A DNA stretch of 64,000 nt from assembly GCA_041287495.1 (NCBI GenBank), contig JBEULE010000040.1, positions 62,001-126,000 on the forward strand, read 5' to 3'. The DNA is from JAOABC01 sp041287495 (GTDB lineage: Bacteria > Aquificota > Aquificia > Aquificales > Hydrogenothermaceae). This document shows, piece after piece, positions 52,598 through 61,662 of this stretch. The position numbers and the translations under genes were made by a program. Positions within the stretch are counted from its first letter, which is position 1. Each line of letters opens with the position of its first letter. A model generated the notes under the pieces. It worked only from the letters and a program-made list of their open reading frames with translations, ran no database searches and was not told the origin of the DNA.

Positions 52598-54196
52598 TTG
52601 AATTTTCAGGAACTTAAGGATAAAGCTCTAGGTTTTCTACAGGATAAAAGTAAGTTAAAATATCTTATTATTGGTGTTGCCGGACTTTTTCTTTTAATAC
52701 TTTTAGGTATCATTCTGTTATCTTTTCTAAATAGAGAGGATTATGGTGTTTTATACACAAATTTAAGCCCTGACGATGCAGGAAATGTTTTAACTGTATT
52801 GGGACAGGAAAATATACCATACAAAGTCGAGGGGAATGGTAGTATTATACTTGTCCCAAAAGATAAAGTTTACGAAACAAGACTGAAACTTGCGGCAAAG
52901 GGATTACCATCAGGTAAAGTTGTAGGGTTTGAAATATTTGAGGAGCCAAAGTTAGGTACAACACAATTTCAAGAAAATGTTAACTACATAAGAGCTGTTG
53001 AAGGGGAACTTGCCAGAACTATAAAACATATAGATGCTATTCAGGATGCAAAAGTTAATATAGCCCTTCCAAGGGACTCTATATTTGTAAGAGATGAAGG
53101 AGAAGCCAAAGCTTCTGTAATAGTAAAGTTATACCCAGATAAAGACCTAACAAAAGAACAGATAAAAGCTATAGTTTTCCTTGTATCAAGAGCTGTTCCA
53201 AATCTTAAACCAGAAAATGTTACTGTTGTAGATAATAGAGGAAGAGTTTTATCTGACCTTATAGATGAAGACTCTACAACTGCCAGTTCAGATAAAGCTG
53301 TAGAGTTAAAGAGAAAACTTGAAAAACAGATAGAGAAAGATATACAGGCGATGCTTGCAAAGGTTGTAGGTCCGGAGAGGGTAGTTGTAAAAGCTTCTGT
53401 AGAACTTGAAACCGGAAAAGTTAACCAAAAAGATGAAATATACGACCCAGATAAAGTTGCAGTTGTAAGTGAAAGAAAGATAAAAGAGTCAGAAACAGAG
53501 TCTCCACAGACAATTAACGCTCCTCCTGGTACACCTACAAATGTTCCACCTGTTATGAACGTACCAATCCTTGGAGGAGGAATAAAAAATAAAGATAAAA
53601 GTGATATTACTACCAACTATGATGTATCTAAGTCTATGATAGAAACTCAGAAGCCTCTCTTTGTTATAAAAAAGATAAGTGTTGGAGTTATGATAGATGG
53701 TAAATATAAAGAAGTTAAAGATAAGGATGGTAATATAACAAAACAGTTTGAGCCAAGAAGCCAGCAAGAATTACAGTCCTATGAGAATCTTATAAAGAGT
53801 GCCATAGGGTTTGATCCTAATAGAGGAGATCAGGTTACTGTTATAAGTGTTCCTTTTGAAGCAGTTAAAGAAGAGCAAGCCCAAGTATCATCAACAGAAA
53901 GTGTAGTCAAACTTGTGGCTTTGATAGTTTTATTACTTACACTTGTAGGTCTTGTAGTATTTATACTATTGAGGATGAGAAAATCAAAACAACAACCTGT
54001 TGTTGCTACGGCACCTCCTTTGGAAGCCTTGGCAACTCAGCAGCTTTCAAAAGCTTATAAAGAGGAGGAAAGTATTATTGAAGGTTTTGAGGACATTCCA
54101 GAGTATCTAAAGATACTGAAAATAGCAGAAGAAAGTCCGGAACTAATAGCTGGCTTAATATCTAAATGGCTTAAAGAAGAGGGTAAGAAAAAATGA
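52598..54196 (+). CDS. fliF: Flagellar MS-ring protein FliF
   Basis: 532 residues: first membrane helix (about 22-44), ring-building motifs including YGVLYTNLSPDDAGNVL and KVNIALPRDSIFVRDE, a variable Pro-rich loop (about 300-330), second membrane helix (about 438-460), and a C-terminal tail binding FliG (EDIPEYLKILKIAEESPELI). TTG start at 52598 after GGGAGAG. Confidence 0.95.
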   Translation: MNFQELKDKALGFLQDKSKLKYLIIGVAGLFLLILLGIILLSFLNREDYGVLYTNLSPDDAGNVLTVLGQENIPYKVEGNGSIILVPKDKVYETRLKLAAKGLPSGKVVGFEIFEEPKLGTTQFQENVNYIRAVEGELARTIKHIDAIQDAKVNIALPRDSIFVRDEGEAKASVIVKLYPDKDLTKEQIKAIVFLVSRAVPNLKPENVTVVDNRGRVLSDLIDEDSTTASSDKAVELKRKLEKQIEKDIQAMLAKVVGPERVVVKASVELETGKVNQKDEIYDPDKVAVVSERKIKESETESPQTINAPPGTPTNVPPVMNVPILGGGIKNKDKSDITTNYDVSKSMIETQKPLFVIKKISVGVMIDGKYKEVKDKDGNITKQFEPRSQQELQSYENLIKSAIGFDPNRGDQVTVISVPFEAVKEEQAQVSSTESVVKLVALIVLLLTLVGLVVFILLRMRKSKQQPVVATAPPLEALATQQLSKAYKEEESIIEGFEDIPEYLKILKIAEESPELIAGLISKWLKEEGKKK

Positions 54197-54858
54197 TAGA
54201 CCTTGAAGACTTTTCTTTAAAGTCTGAAGATAGTTTATGTGTGAAAAATTCAGAAGTAGATAGATTGAAAGAAGAGATAAGTAAGCTTAAAAGTCAGTTA
54301 GAAGAGTTAAAGAGTAATTTTGAGATAGAAAAGGAAGAAGCTTTTCAAGAAGGTTTCTTAAAAGGAAAAGAAGTAGCTAAATCTGAATTATCTTCTCAGT
54401 TTGAACTTAAAATAAAAGAGATTAGAGACCAGTCTCAATCTGAGATGATTGAAAAACTAAAAGAGCAGATATCTCATTTTGAGAAAACTTTAAATGATAT
54501 TAAAAATAACTATAGGCAGCTCCTTGAGAAAACTATTGATATTTTGTCAGACTCTATTGCTTCAATTTTAGAATTCCTTTATATAAATCAAGAGTACAGT
54601 GATGATGTAATTGCACAGATAAATGGGCTTGTTGAGGAGTTCTATGAATATCCGCAATTTGTTATAAAAGTTGGAAATAGTAAGCTTTTTGAGATTTTAA
54701 AAAATAGATTCGAGAATGTAGAGTTTGATAGTTCTCTTAAAGGGCTGGATTTTGTTGTAGATTTTAAGGAGTTTAAGATAGAGAATAAGCTTAAAGAAAA
54801 GTTAGAGATAATAAAAGATGAAATTAAAAGAGAGATTAAAAAGCTATCCGAAGTATAA
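54193..54858 (+). CDS. fliH: Flagellar export ATPase regulator FliH
   Basis: 221 residues: a long N-terminal coiled coil (about 17-110) and a C-terminal FliH/V-ATPase-E-like domain. Holds FliI and docks it to FliN. Four-base overlap with fliF and 41-base overlap with fliI. Confidence 0.87.
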   Translation: MIDLEDFSLKSEDSLCVKNSEVDRLKEEISKLKSQLEELKSNFEIEKEEAFQEGFLKGKEVAKSELSSQFELKIKEIRDQSQSEMIEKLKEQISHFEKTLNDIKNNYRQLLEKTIDILSDSIASILEFLYINQEYSDDVIAQINGLVEEFYEYPQFVIKVGNSKLFEILKNRFENVEFDSSLKGLDFVVDFKEFKIENKLKEKLEIIKDEIKREIKKLSEV

Positions 54859-56128
54859 AGTTATAGGTAAAGTTACAAAAGTAGTAGGTAACACTATTGA
54901 AGCTTCATTGAAAAATGTTAAACTTGGTAGTGTGGTCTATATTGATAAAAGTATAGAATGTGAAGTTGTAGGATTTAAAGACGGGAAGGCTATACTTATG
55001 CCATATGATACGCCAGATGGGATAGGATTATCTTCTATTGTAGAAAGCTCTTATCTTCCTTTAAAGGTAGGGGTTGGAGATGACCTTTTAGGATCTGTTG
55101 TAGACCCTTTTGGAAAGCCGTTAAATAGAGATAACATATTATATTCAAATTACTACTACCTAAAACAGGAAAGTGTAAATCCAATAGAGAGAGAAAGAAT
55201 AAAAGAACCTTTAGATACTGGTATAAGGGTGATTAATTCTCTACTGACGATAGGTAAAGGACAGAGAATAGGTATATTTGCTGGAGCAGGTGTAGGTAAA
55301 AGTACTCTTTTAGGAATGATATGTAGATATACAGATGCAGATGTTAATATTATAGCCCTGATAGGTGAAAGGGGAAGAGAAGTAAGAGAGTTTATAGAGG
55401 ATAATTTAGGAGAAGAAGGATTAAAAAGGTCAGTCATTGTTGTTTCAACATCAGATACATCTCCCCTCTCAAAGTTAAGAGCAGTTTACTCAGCTTTGGC
55501 TATAGCAAAATACTTTTCAAACAAAGGTAAAAATGTCCTCTTTATGTTAGACTCACTTACAAGAGTGGCTATGGCTCAGAGAGAGATAGGGTTGTCTGTA
55601 GGAGAGCCTCCAACAACTAAAGGTTATACGCCCTCTGTTTTCACACTTTTACCTAAAATAATAGAGCAAGCAGGTAGTTTTAAAGGTAAGGGAAGTATAA
55701 CCGGTATATACACAGTTTTAGTAGAGGGAGATAAGATAGATAATGACCCTATTGCAGATGCTGCCGTTTCGTTTTTAGATGGACATATTGTATTATCTAG
55801 AGATTTAGCAAATAGAAGGATCTTCCCTGCCGTAGATATAGTTAAAAGTATAAGTAGATTAACGCCTCAGATAGTTTCTGCTGAAATATTAAAATATCAA
55901 TCAAAGGTAATAGAACTTGAATCTAAATATAGGGAAGTTGAAGATATGATAAATTTAGGGTTATATAAAGAAGGAACTTCAAAAGAGATTGATTTATCAA
56001 TAAAAATGCATCCGTTAATCCTTGAGTTTATAAAACAGGATATTAATGATAAGGTAAATTTTGAAAAAAGTATTGCAGATTTAAAAAATATGATAAACTA
56101 TTATAAACAAATAGGGGGTGATGTATAA
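54818..56128 (+). CDS. fliI: Flagellum-specific ATPase FliI
   Basis: 436 residues. F1-beta-like ATPase with Walker A GAGVGKST (156-163), LIGERGREVREF, Walker B LFMLDSLTRVAMAQREIGL, and GEPPTTKGYTPSVF. Delivers export substrates. The start overlaps fliH by 41 bases. Confidence 0.96.
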   Translation: MKLKERLKSYPKYKVIGKVTKVVGNTIEASLKNVKLGSVVYIDKSIECEVVGFKDGKAILMPYDTPDGIGLSSIVESSYLPLKVGVGDDLLGSVVDPFGKPLNRDNILYSNYYYLKQESVNPIERERIKEPLDTGIRVINSLLTIGKGQRIGIFAGAGVGKSTLLGMICRYTDADVNIIALIGERGREVREFIEDNLGEEGLKRSVIVVSTSDTSPLSKLRAVYSALAIAKYFSNKGKNVLFMLDSLTRVAMAQREIGLSVGEPPTTKGYTPSVFTLLPKIIEQAGSFKGKGSITGIYTVLVEGDKIDNDPIADAAVSFLDGHIVLSRDLANRRIFPAVDIVKSISRLTPQIVSAEILKYQSKVIELESKYREVEDMINLGLYKEGTSKEIDLSIKMHPLILEFIKQDINDKVNFEKSIADLKNMINYYKQIGGDV

Positions 56129-56550
56129 TGGTTAATTTAGACCCTTCTTTAACTCAGTTTCCGGACACGTCAAAAAAACCAAAAATTGTTGATGCAAACT
56201 ATGATAACTCAAAAATGAGCAGTGAGGATTTCCTAAAAGTTCTTCTAACGGATTTACAGTTTCAGGATCCTCTTAATGCTAAGGATATATCAGAGTTTAT
56301 TGACAACACTATAAAACTTAAACAGATAGAGAGTTTTGATGCTATCCAGAAGTTAGCTAACGCTTTTTCTCAATACTCTGGAAGTTTACTTATGGCTTCC
56401 AATCTTATAGGTAAGACTATCACTTATAGTAATGGAAATTCAGACCAAACTGGACAGGTAACAGGTGTTGTCATCGAAAACAATCAGGTGATGTTTAAAG
56501 TTGGTGGTGATATGGTTTCATTAGATAAAATTAAAGGAATCGGTATTTAA
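56128..56550 (+). CDS. flgD: Flagellar hook capping protein FlgD (short form)
   Basis: 140 residues. SSEDFLKVLLTDLQFQDPLN is the diagnostic FlgD segment, followed by NTIKLKQIESF and a C-terminal SH3-like piece (IENNQVMFKVGGDMVSLDKI). The FnIII/tudor hook-cap domain seen in longer FlgD is missing. Overlaps the fliI stop by one base. Confidence 0.9.
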   Translation: MVNLDPSLTQFPDTSKKPKIVDANYDNSKMSSEDFLKVLLTDLQFQDPLNAKDISEFIDNTIKLKQIESFDAIQKLANAFSQYSGSLLMASNLIGKTITYSNGNSDQTGQVTGVVIENNQVMFKVGGDMVSLDKIKGIGI

Positions 56551-56568
56551 AAGAGGAGGTAAGTAGCC

Positions 56569-57798
56569 ATGATGCTATCATTCTATACTGCTATAACTGG
56601 ATTAAATGGAAATAAACAGTGGTTAGACGTGATATCTGATAATATTGCTAACATTAATACAATAGGTTTTAAAGCAGAGAGAGTTACATTTGAAGATATA
56701 ATAGCAAGAAGTTTAACAACTTTTGGAAACAATGTGCCTAAAAATATGGAAATCGGTGGTGGTAGTTTTATAGCTGTGACAACTAAAGATTTTTCTCAAG
56801 GTTCATTCCAAACTACAAATATACCTACAGATCTTGCCATTGACGGAGAAGGATTCTTTATGGTTAAAGATAACCAAGGTGTAACATACTACACCAGAGC
56901 CGGACAGTTCAGACTTGATGCAAACGGAAATCTTGTAAATGTTGATGGGTTGAAGCTTCAAGGGTGGGCATTAGATGCAAATGGTAATATAGTAGGAGCT
57001 TTAGGAAATATTAATATTCCCTATTCAGTAGCTCCAAAAGGGACAACAAAGATAAACATGTCAGAACCTACCAATTTGGATTCAAGGTCAGCTGTTATTA
57101 CTTCAACTTTTAATCCAAATGATTCAAAAACTTTTAACTATGTAAACTCTATGACTGTTTATGATTCTTTAGGAAATCCCCATACACTATCTTTATACTT
57201 CCAGAAGACAGCAGCTAATACTTGGAAAGTTTATGCTTATGCAGATAATGATTTAAACAATCAGGTTGGTAGTGGAACATTAACATTTAATTCTGACGGA
57301 ACATATGCATCTGGATCTCCGATTAGTTTAAACATCCCTCTTACAAATGGAGCTACTACACCTTTAACTATAACTGTAGACTTTACAAAAACAAGACAGG
57401 TAGCATCTGATTTTATCTTTTATGCTTCACAGGATGGTTATGCTAAAGGAGATTTACTTGGTGTTGCAGTTGCAGAGGATGGTGTTATTAAAGGAATGTA
57501 TTCTAATGGTTCTGTTAAAGATATAGCAAGACTTGGGGTTGCAACTTTTAAAGACAAGGAGATGCTTGTAAGGAAAGGAAGTAATCTATACTTACCAAAT
57601 ACACAAACTTTTACACCTATTATCACTCCCGGAGGGGTTTTAAGTAAAATAAGAAGTGGATTTTTAGAGCTTTCAAATGTAGATATATCAAGGGAATTTG
57701 TTAATCTTATAATAGCTCAAAGAGCTTATCAAGCAAATGCAAGAGTTATCACAACAGATGACCAGATGTTACAGGAAGTTGTAAACCTCAAAAGATAA
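56569..57798 (+). CDS. flgE: Flagellar hook protein FlgE
   Basis: 409 residues: LDVISDNIANINTIGFKAER, DLAIDGEGFFMVKD, central hook domains, and the C-terminus LSNVDISREFVNLIIAQRAY. The start MMLSFYTAITGLNG and the GAGGAGG at 56553-56559 fix ATG 56569. Follows flgD by 18 bases. Confidence 0.95.
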   Translation: MMLSFYTAITGLNGNKQWLDVISDNIANINTIGFKAERVTFEDIIARSLTTFGNNVPKNMEIGGGSFIAVTTKDFSQGSFQTTNIPTDLAIDGEGFFMVKDNQGVTYYTRAGQFRLDANGNLVNVDGLKLQGWALDANGNIVGALGNINIPYSVAPKGTTKINMSEPTNLDSRSAVITSTFNPNDSKTFNYVNSMTVYDSLGNPHTLSLYFQKTAANTWKVYAYADNDLNNQVGSGTLTFNSDGTYASGSPISLNIPLTNGATTPLTITVDFTKTRQVASDFIFYASQDGYAKGDLLGVAVAEDGVIKGMYSNGSVKDIARLGVATFKDKEMLVRKGSNLYLPNTQTFTPIITPGGVLSKIRSGFLELSNVDISREFVNLIIAQRAYQANARVITTDDQMLQEVVNLKR

Positions 57799-57814
57799 AA
57801 TAAGAGGGTGATAG

Positions 57815-58327
57815 ATGGCTGAAGAGAGAGAAAATCAAGAAGGTCAACAGAAAGAAGAAACATCTGGAGGAGGAAAGAAAAAACTTATCATAATTCTTCT
57901 TCCTGTTTTGTTACTTTTGATTGGTGGTGGATTTGCAGCCTATAAATTCTTTTTTGCAAAACCTGAAGACCAAAAAGAATCTGAGAAAATAACAAAAGAA
58001 GTAAAAAATGCAGAAGAACATGGTGTTGAACTAGACCTTGGAACATTTATTGCAAATCTTGCAGATAAGGATGCAGATAGATATATAAAAGTTACTATAG
58101 TTATGGAAGTCCAGGATGAAAAAGTAAAAGAAGAGGCAACAAAGAGAATGCCACAGATAAAAGACGCTATAAACACACTTCTGTTTACCAAAACATCCGA
58201 TGAGTTAAAATCTCCGGAAGGTATAGAGAAACTTAAAGAGGAAATTATAAGAAGAACCAATGCAATACTACCTTTAGGTGGTGTTAAAGATGTGTACTTT
58301 ACAGAGTTTATTATACAAACAAGTTAG
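57815..58327 (+). CDS. fliL: Flagellar basal body protein FliL
   Basis: 170 residues: a short charged cytoplasmic end, one transmembrane helix (about 25-44; IILLPVLLLLIGGGFAAYKF), and a periplasmic stomatin-like FliL domain (VELDLGTFIANLADKDADRY, ending VYFTEFIIQTS). Supports stator function. GAGGG before ATG 57815. Confidence 0.94.
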   Translation: MAEERENQEGQQKEETSGGGKKKLIIILLPVLLLLIGGGFAAYKFFFAKPEDQKESEKITKEVKNAEEHGVELDLGTFIANLADKDADRYIKVTIVMEVQDEKVKEEATKRMPQIKDAINTLLFTKTSDELKSPEGIEKLKEEIIRRTNAILPLGGVKDVYFTEFIIQTS

Positions 58328-58336
58328 GTAGTAGCT

Positions 58337-58579
58337 GTGAGTACTTTTGAAGATCTAAAGTTTTTATACGATGTAGAGTTAGATATAATTGTTAGTATTG
58401 GGCAGATAGAGAAGAATTTTGGTTATCTTCTTAATTTAGTAGAGGGAGATATTATAGAGATAAATAAAAATATTGAAGACTATCTTGATATATGTATAGA
58501 GAATATACCCTTTGGTAAAGGTGAACTAGTAGTTGTTAATAACAGATACAGTGTCAGGCTTATAGATTTGGTAAAATAA
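58337..58579 (+). CDS. Second FliN-like SpoA-domain protein
   Basis: 80 residues, almost exactly one SpoA domain: FLYDVELDIIVSIGQIEKNF, LNLVEGDIIEINKNIEDYLD, and PFGKGELVVVNNRYSVRLID, the FliN C-terminal order. GTG start at 58337. It lies between fliL and fliO, where fliM-fliN stand in many other flagellar operons. A normal fliN already exists at 39211. It may form a mixed C-ring unit with FliN or act with the export apparatus. Confidence 0.8.
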   Translation: MSTFEDLKFLYDVELDIIVSIGQIEKNFGYLLNLVEGDIIEINKNIEDYLDICIENIPFGKGELVVVNNRYSVRLIDLVK

Positions 58580-58851
58580 TGGACAGTATAACTATCTTTA
58601 AGGTAGTGTTTTCTTTATTTGTAGTTGTTGGTTTGCTGTTTTTTTTCTCGTATCTTTTAAAGAATTATATTTTAAAGTTTATTCCTGCTTCCAAAACTGA
58701 TGATATAAAATTGAGAGATGTTAAATTTTTATCGAAAGATAAGGCTCTTGTTTCTTTTGAGTTTGATGGCAGAATTTTTTTAATAGGTTTTGATAATAAC
58801 AGTATAACTAAACTTTATGAACGAGAAGTAAAAAAAGATGAAAGTAGTTAA
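58579..58851 (+). CDS. fliO: Flagellar export protein FliO (short)
   Basis: 90 residues: one transmembrane helix (about 8-30; VFSLFVVVGLLFFFSYLL) and a small cytoplasmic domain (KDKALVSFEFDGRIFLIGFD) as in FliO. Assists FliP assembly. Its ATG overlaps the preceding stop by one base, and its end overlaps fliP by 14. Confidence 0.8.
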   Translation: MDSITIFKVVFSLFVVVGLLFFFSYLLKNYILKFIPASKTDDIKLRDVKFLSKDKALVSFEFDGRIFLIGFDNNSITKLYEREVKKDESS

Positions 58852-59554
58852 AATTTTTCTCTTTACTCTACTACTTTTTAATATATCTTTCGCAGATGCT
58901 CTATCGGATACATTAAACGCTTTTACAAAACTTGACACTGCTATAAAGATACTTCTTCTTATTACACTTTTAAGTATAGCACCTTCTCTTTTGATAGCAT
59001 TAACGTCTTTTACAAGAATAGTTATAGTTTTATCTCTTTTGAGGCATGCCATAGGTGTTCCAACTGCTCCCCCAAATCAGGTTATTATAGCCTTGTCTCT
59101 ATTTTTAACTTTTTTTATAATGAAGCCGGTTTTTGAAAAGATAAATGAAGTTAGTATTCAACCTTATCTTAAAAAAGAGATATCAGATATAAAGGCTATA
59201 GAGAATGCAAAAGAACCTATTAAAGAGTTTATGCTAAAAAATACCAGAAAAGAAGATTTAAAACTTTTCCTTGATATAGCTAAAGAGAAACCTAAAGAAC
59301 CAAAAGATATAAATATGATAACTCTTATACCAGCTTTTATGATAAGTGAGATAAAGACAGCTTTTGAGATTGTGTTTGTTATATATCTACCTTTTTTGGT
59401 AATAGATTTTGTTGTTGCTAGTATACTGATGTCTATGGGTATGATGATGATTCCTCCTATGTTTATATCTTTACCTTTTAAAATAATGCTTTTTGTTCTT
59501 GCAGATGGCTGGGAGCTTTTGGCTAAAGCTTTAGTTGAAAGCTATAAATTTTGA
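58838..59554 (+). CDS. fliP: Flagellar export gate protein FliP
   Basis: 238 residues with a cleavable signal (ending ISFADA), four membrane helices, and the family blocks SIAPSLLIALTSFTRIVIVL, LRHAIGVPTAPPNQVIIALS and the C-terminal MGMMMIPPMFISLPFKIMLF. Core of the FliPQR pore. Confidence 0.96.
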   Translation: MKVVKIFLFTLLLFNISFADALSDTLNAFTKLDTAIKILLLITLLSIAPSLLIALTSFTRIVIVLSLLRHAIGVPTAPPNQVIIALSLFLTFFIMKPVFEKINEVSIQPYLKKEISDIKAIENAKEPIKEFMLKNTRKEDLKLFLDIAKEKPKEPKDINMITLIPAFMISEIKTAFEIVFVIYLPFLVIDFVVASILMSMGMMMIPPMFISLPFKIMLFVLADGWELLAKALVESYKF

Positions 59555-59565
59555 GGCTTAAAAAT

Positions 59566-59835
59566 ATGACGCTGGATATGGCTGTAAATCTTACAGATGC
59601 TATGTTTAAAACTACAATTATAGTAGTTGCTCCAGTTATAATTATAACCTTTGTAGTTGGACTTATTATAAGTATATTCCAAGCTGCCACCCAGATAAAT
59701 GAGATGACTCTTACTTTTGTTCCAAAGATAGTAGCTACTGCTATAGCTCTCATAATATTTGGTTCATGGATGACTGTTAAACTTGTTGATTATACACGGG
59801 AGCTTTTAGAAACTATCCTTACTATAACCAGATGA
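59566..59835 (+). CDS. fliQ: Flagellar export gate protein FliQ
   Basis: 89 residues, the usual FliQ length: two helical hairpins with VVAPVIIITFVVGLIISIFQ, AATQINEMTLTFVPKIVATA. I use ATG 59566, which has GAGG nine bases upstream; the frame is open from TTG 59551. Overlaps fliR by four bases. Confidence 0.94.
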   Translation: MTLDMAVNLTDAMFKTTIIVVAPVIIITFVVGLIISIFQAATQINEMTLTFVPKIVATAIALIIFGSWMTVKLVDYTRELLETILTITR

Positions 59836-60608
59836 ACCCTATAATAACACCGGATCAGGCTGTTGTAGTTGCTCTTATATTTAGTAGGATAGTGGCTTTT
59901 TTTATGGCTTTCCCTATCTTAACCGCAAATCTCATACCTCTTAATGTAAGAATATTACTGGCAGTAGCTTTCTCTTTTGTAGTTATGTTACATTACAATA
60001 TATCAATATCTGTGAAGGAAATTGACCTGATAGTATTTACTTTACTTATACTTAAAGAGGCTCTCATTGGATTTTCTATGGGCATAGTTGTTTTGATATT
60101 TTTATCTATATTTATGTATGCTGCAGAAGTGATAAGTTATTTTATGGGACTTACCGTTGTTAATATATTTAATCCAGCTTTTGGACAAACTTCTGTTTTA
60201 TCTACATTTTTTCTCTTACTTTTTTATCTACTTTTCTTTATAACTGGTGCCTATCAGATAGTTATAGGCTCACTTTATAAAAGTTTTGAGATTATACCAG
60301 TTAATAAGATTGTATATAATGATGCTATTTTCCCATATATAATATCTAAGTCAGCAGATATATTTAAACTTGGTTTTCAGATATCTTTTCCTTTTATGTT
60401 AGTTTTGATTGTTTTTAACGTTGTTATGGCACTAATAAATAGATTAATTCCTCAGATAAATGTGTTCTTTGTAGGTCTTCCAGCCCAGATAATGATAGGA
60501 TTTTTGGCTCTTGTATTTGGTTCTGTTGTTATTGTAAATCTTGGAGTTAATCTATCTGATAAAATGGTAAGTAGTATTTTAGAAATTATAAAGATTTTAA
60601 GTAGGTAA
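59832..60608 (+). CDS. fliR: Flagellar export gate protein FliR
   Basis: 258 residues with about six membrane helices; VALIFSRIVAFFMAFPILTA at the start, LKEALIGFSMGIVVLIF in the middle, and QINVFFVGLPAQIMIGFLAL late, all FliR family blocks. Completes the FliPQR channel. Confidence 0.94.
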   Translation: MNPIITPDQAVVVALIFSRIVAFFMAFPILTANLIPLNVRILLAVAFSFVVMLHYNISISVKEIDLIVFTLLILKEALIGFSMGIVVLIFLSIFMYAAEVISYFMGLTVVNIFNPAFGQTSVLSTFFLLLFYLLFFITGAYQIVIGSLYKSFEIIPVNKIVYNDAIFPYIISKSADIFKLGFQISFPFMLVLIVFNVVMALINRLIPQINVFFVGLPAQIMIGFLALVFGSVVIVNLGVNLSDKMVSSILEIIKILSR

Positions 60609-60612
60609 GGAT

Positions 60613-61662
60613 ATGGCAAAAGACCCAAGTAAAACAGAGAAAGCCACACCCCGGCGACGCCAGAAGGCGAGAGAAGAGGGACAGGTTTTAAGAAGTCAAG
60701 ATATACCTATCTCTGCAACTCTACTAGCTGTATTTTTAGGTTTTTTATTTTATTTGCCTTATGCCTATAAAATTTTGATTGGCTATTTTAAATACACTTT
60801 TTCCGACCCTGTGTATCTCATTCCCTCAGTAAACTCTGGATTTATATACTATACGGCAAAAATTATTGGAATACTTATATTCCCTATATTGATTTTACTT
60901 CTTGTCATAGGTGTTTTATCTAATGTTGCCCAGTTCGGATTTTTATTTACTATGAAACCTCTTACTCCTAAAATTGACAATCTTAATCCTTTTTCCGGCA
61001 TAAAGAGAATCTTCTCTCTAACTACCTTGTTTGAGCTTATTAGAAATTTACTTAAACTTACTCTAGCATTAGCAGTTTCTTACTTTGTTGTAAGTTATCT
61101 CATATCTGGGTTTTTAAGTTTTATAACTGTATCTTTAACAGATCAAGTTAGAATAATGATAAAAACCATTATGATACTTATTTTTGCATTTGCTATTTTA
61201 TCTATTCCTATTGCTGTTATCGACTTTCTCTATAGGAGATATGAATATGAAGAAAATCTTAAAATGACAAAATATGAAGTCAAGGAAGAGATGAAAAGTT
61301 ATGAAGGTAATCCTCTGATTAAGAAAGAGATAAGGAAGAAGATGAGAATGCTTGCTTTAAGGAGGATGATAAAGGAAGTTCCAAAGGCAGATGTGGTTAT
61401 TACTAACCCGGAGCATTTTGCTGTTGCCCTTAAATATGAGAAAGGTAAAATGGAAGCTCCGAAAGTTATAGCCAAAGGACAGGACCTAATAGCTCAAAGG
61501 ATAAAAGAAGTAGCCAATGAATACGGTGTAAAGATTGTGGAAGACCCTCCTCTTGCAAGAGGACTTTATGAATCCTGTGAGGTTGGAGATTATATACCAG
61601 AGAAATTTTATGTGGCTGTAGCAAAAATCCTTGCTGAAATATACAAAAGTAAAAAAAATTAA
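60613..61662 (+). CDS. flhB: Flagellar export switch protein FlhB
   Basis: 349 residues: N-terminal KTEKATPRRRQKAREEGQV, four membrane helices, the conserved LTPKIDNLNPFSGIKRIFS, and a cytoplasmic domain with the autocleavage site. The motif reads NPEH (Asn265-Pro-Glu-His), not the usual NPTH; Asn, Pro and His are kept. Codons around 60650-60671 are unusually GC-rich (CGG CGA CGC run). Last gene of the superoperon; overlaps the convergent motE-like gene by four bases. Confidence 0.94.
   Translation: MAKDPSKTEKATPRRRQKAREEGQVLRSQDIPISATLLAVFLGFLFYLPYAYKILIGYFKYTFSDPVYLIPSVNSGFIYYTAKIIGILIFPILILLLVIGVLSNVAQFGFLFTMKPLTPKIDNLNPFSGIKRIFSLTTLFELIRNLLKLTLALAVSYFVVSYLISGFLSFITVSLTDQVRIMIKTIMILIFAFAILSIPIAVIDFLYRRYEYEENLKMTKYEVKEEMKSYEGNPLIKKEIRKKMRMLALRRMIKEVPKADVVITNPEHFAVALKYEKGKMEAPKVIAKGQDLIAQRIKEVANEYGVKIVEDPPLARGLYESCEVGDYIPEKFYVAVAKILAEIYKSKKN

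Noticed and set aside
53041..53616. 191-codon open frame antisense to fliF
   Set aside because: Mirror frame of a conserved gene; serine/threonine-rich composition typical of shadow ORFs, no ribosome site or homology.
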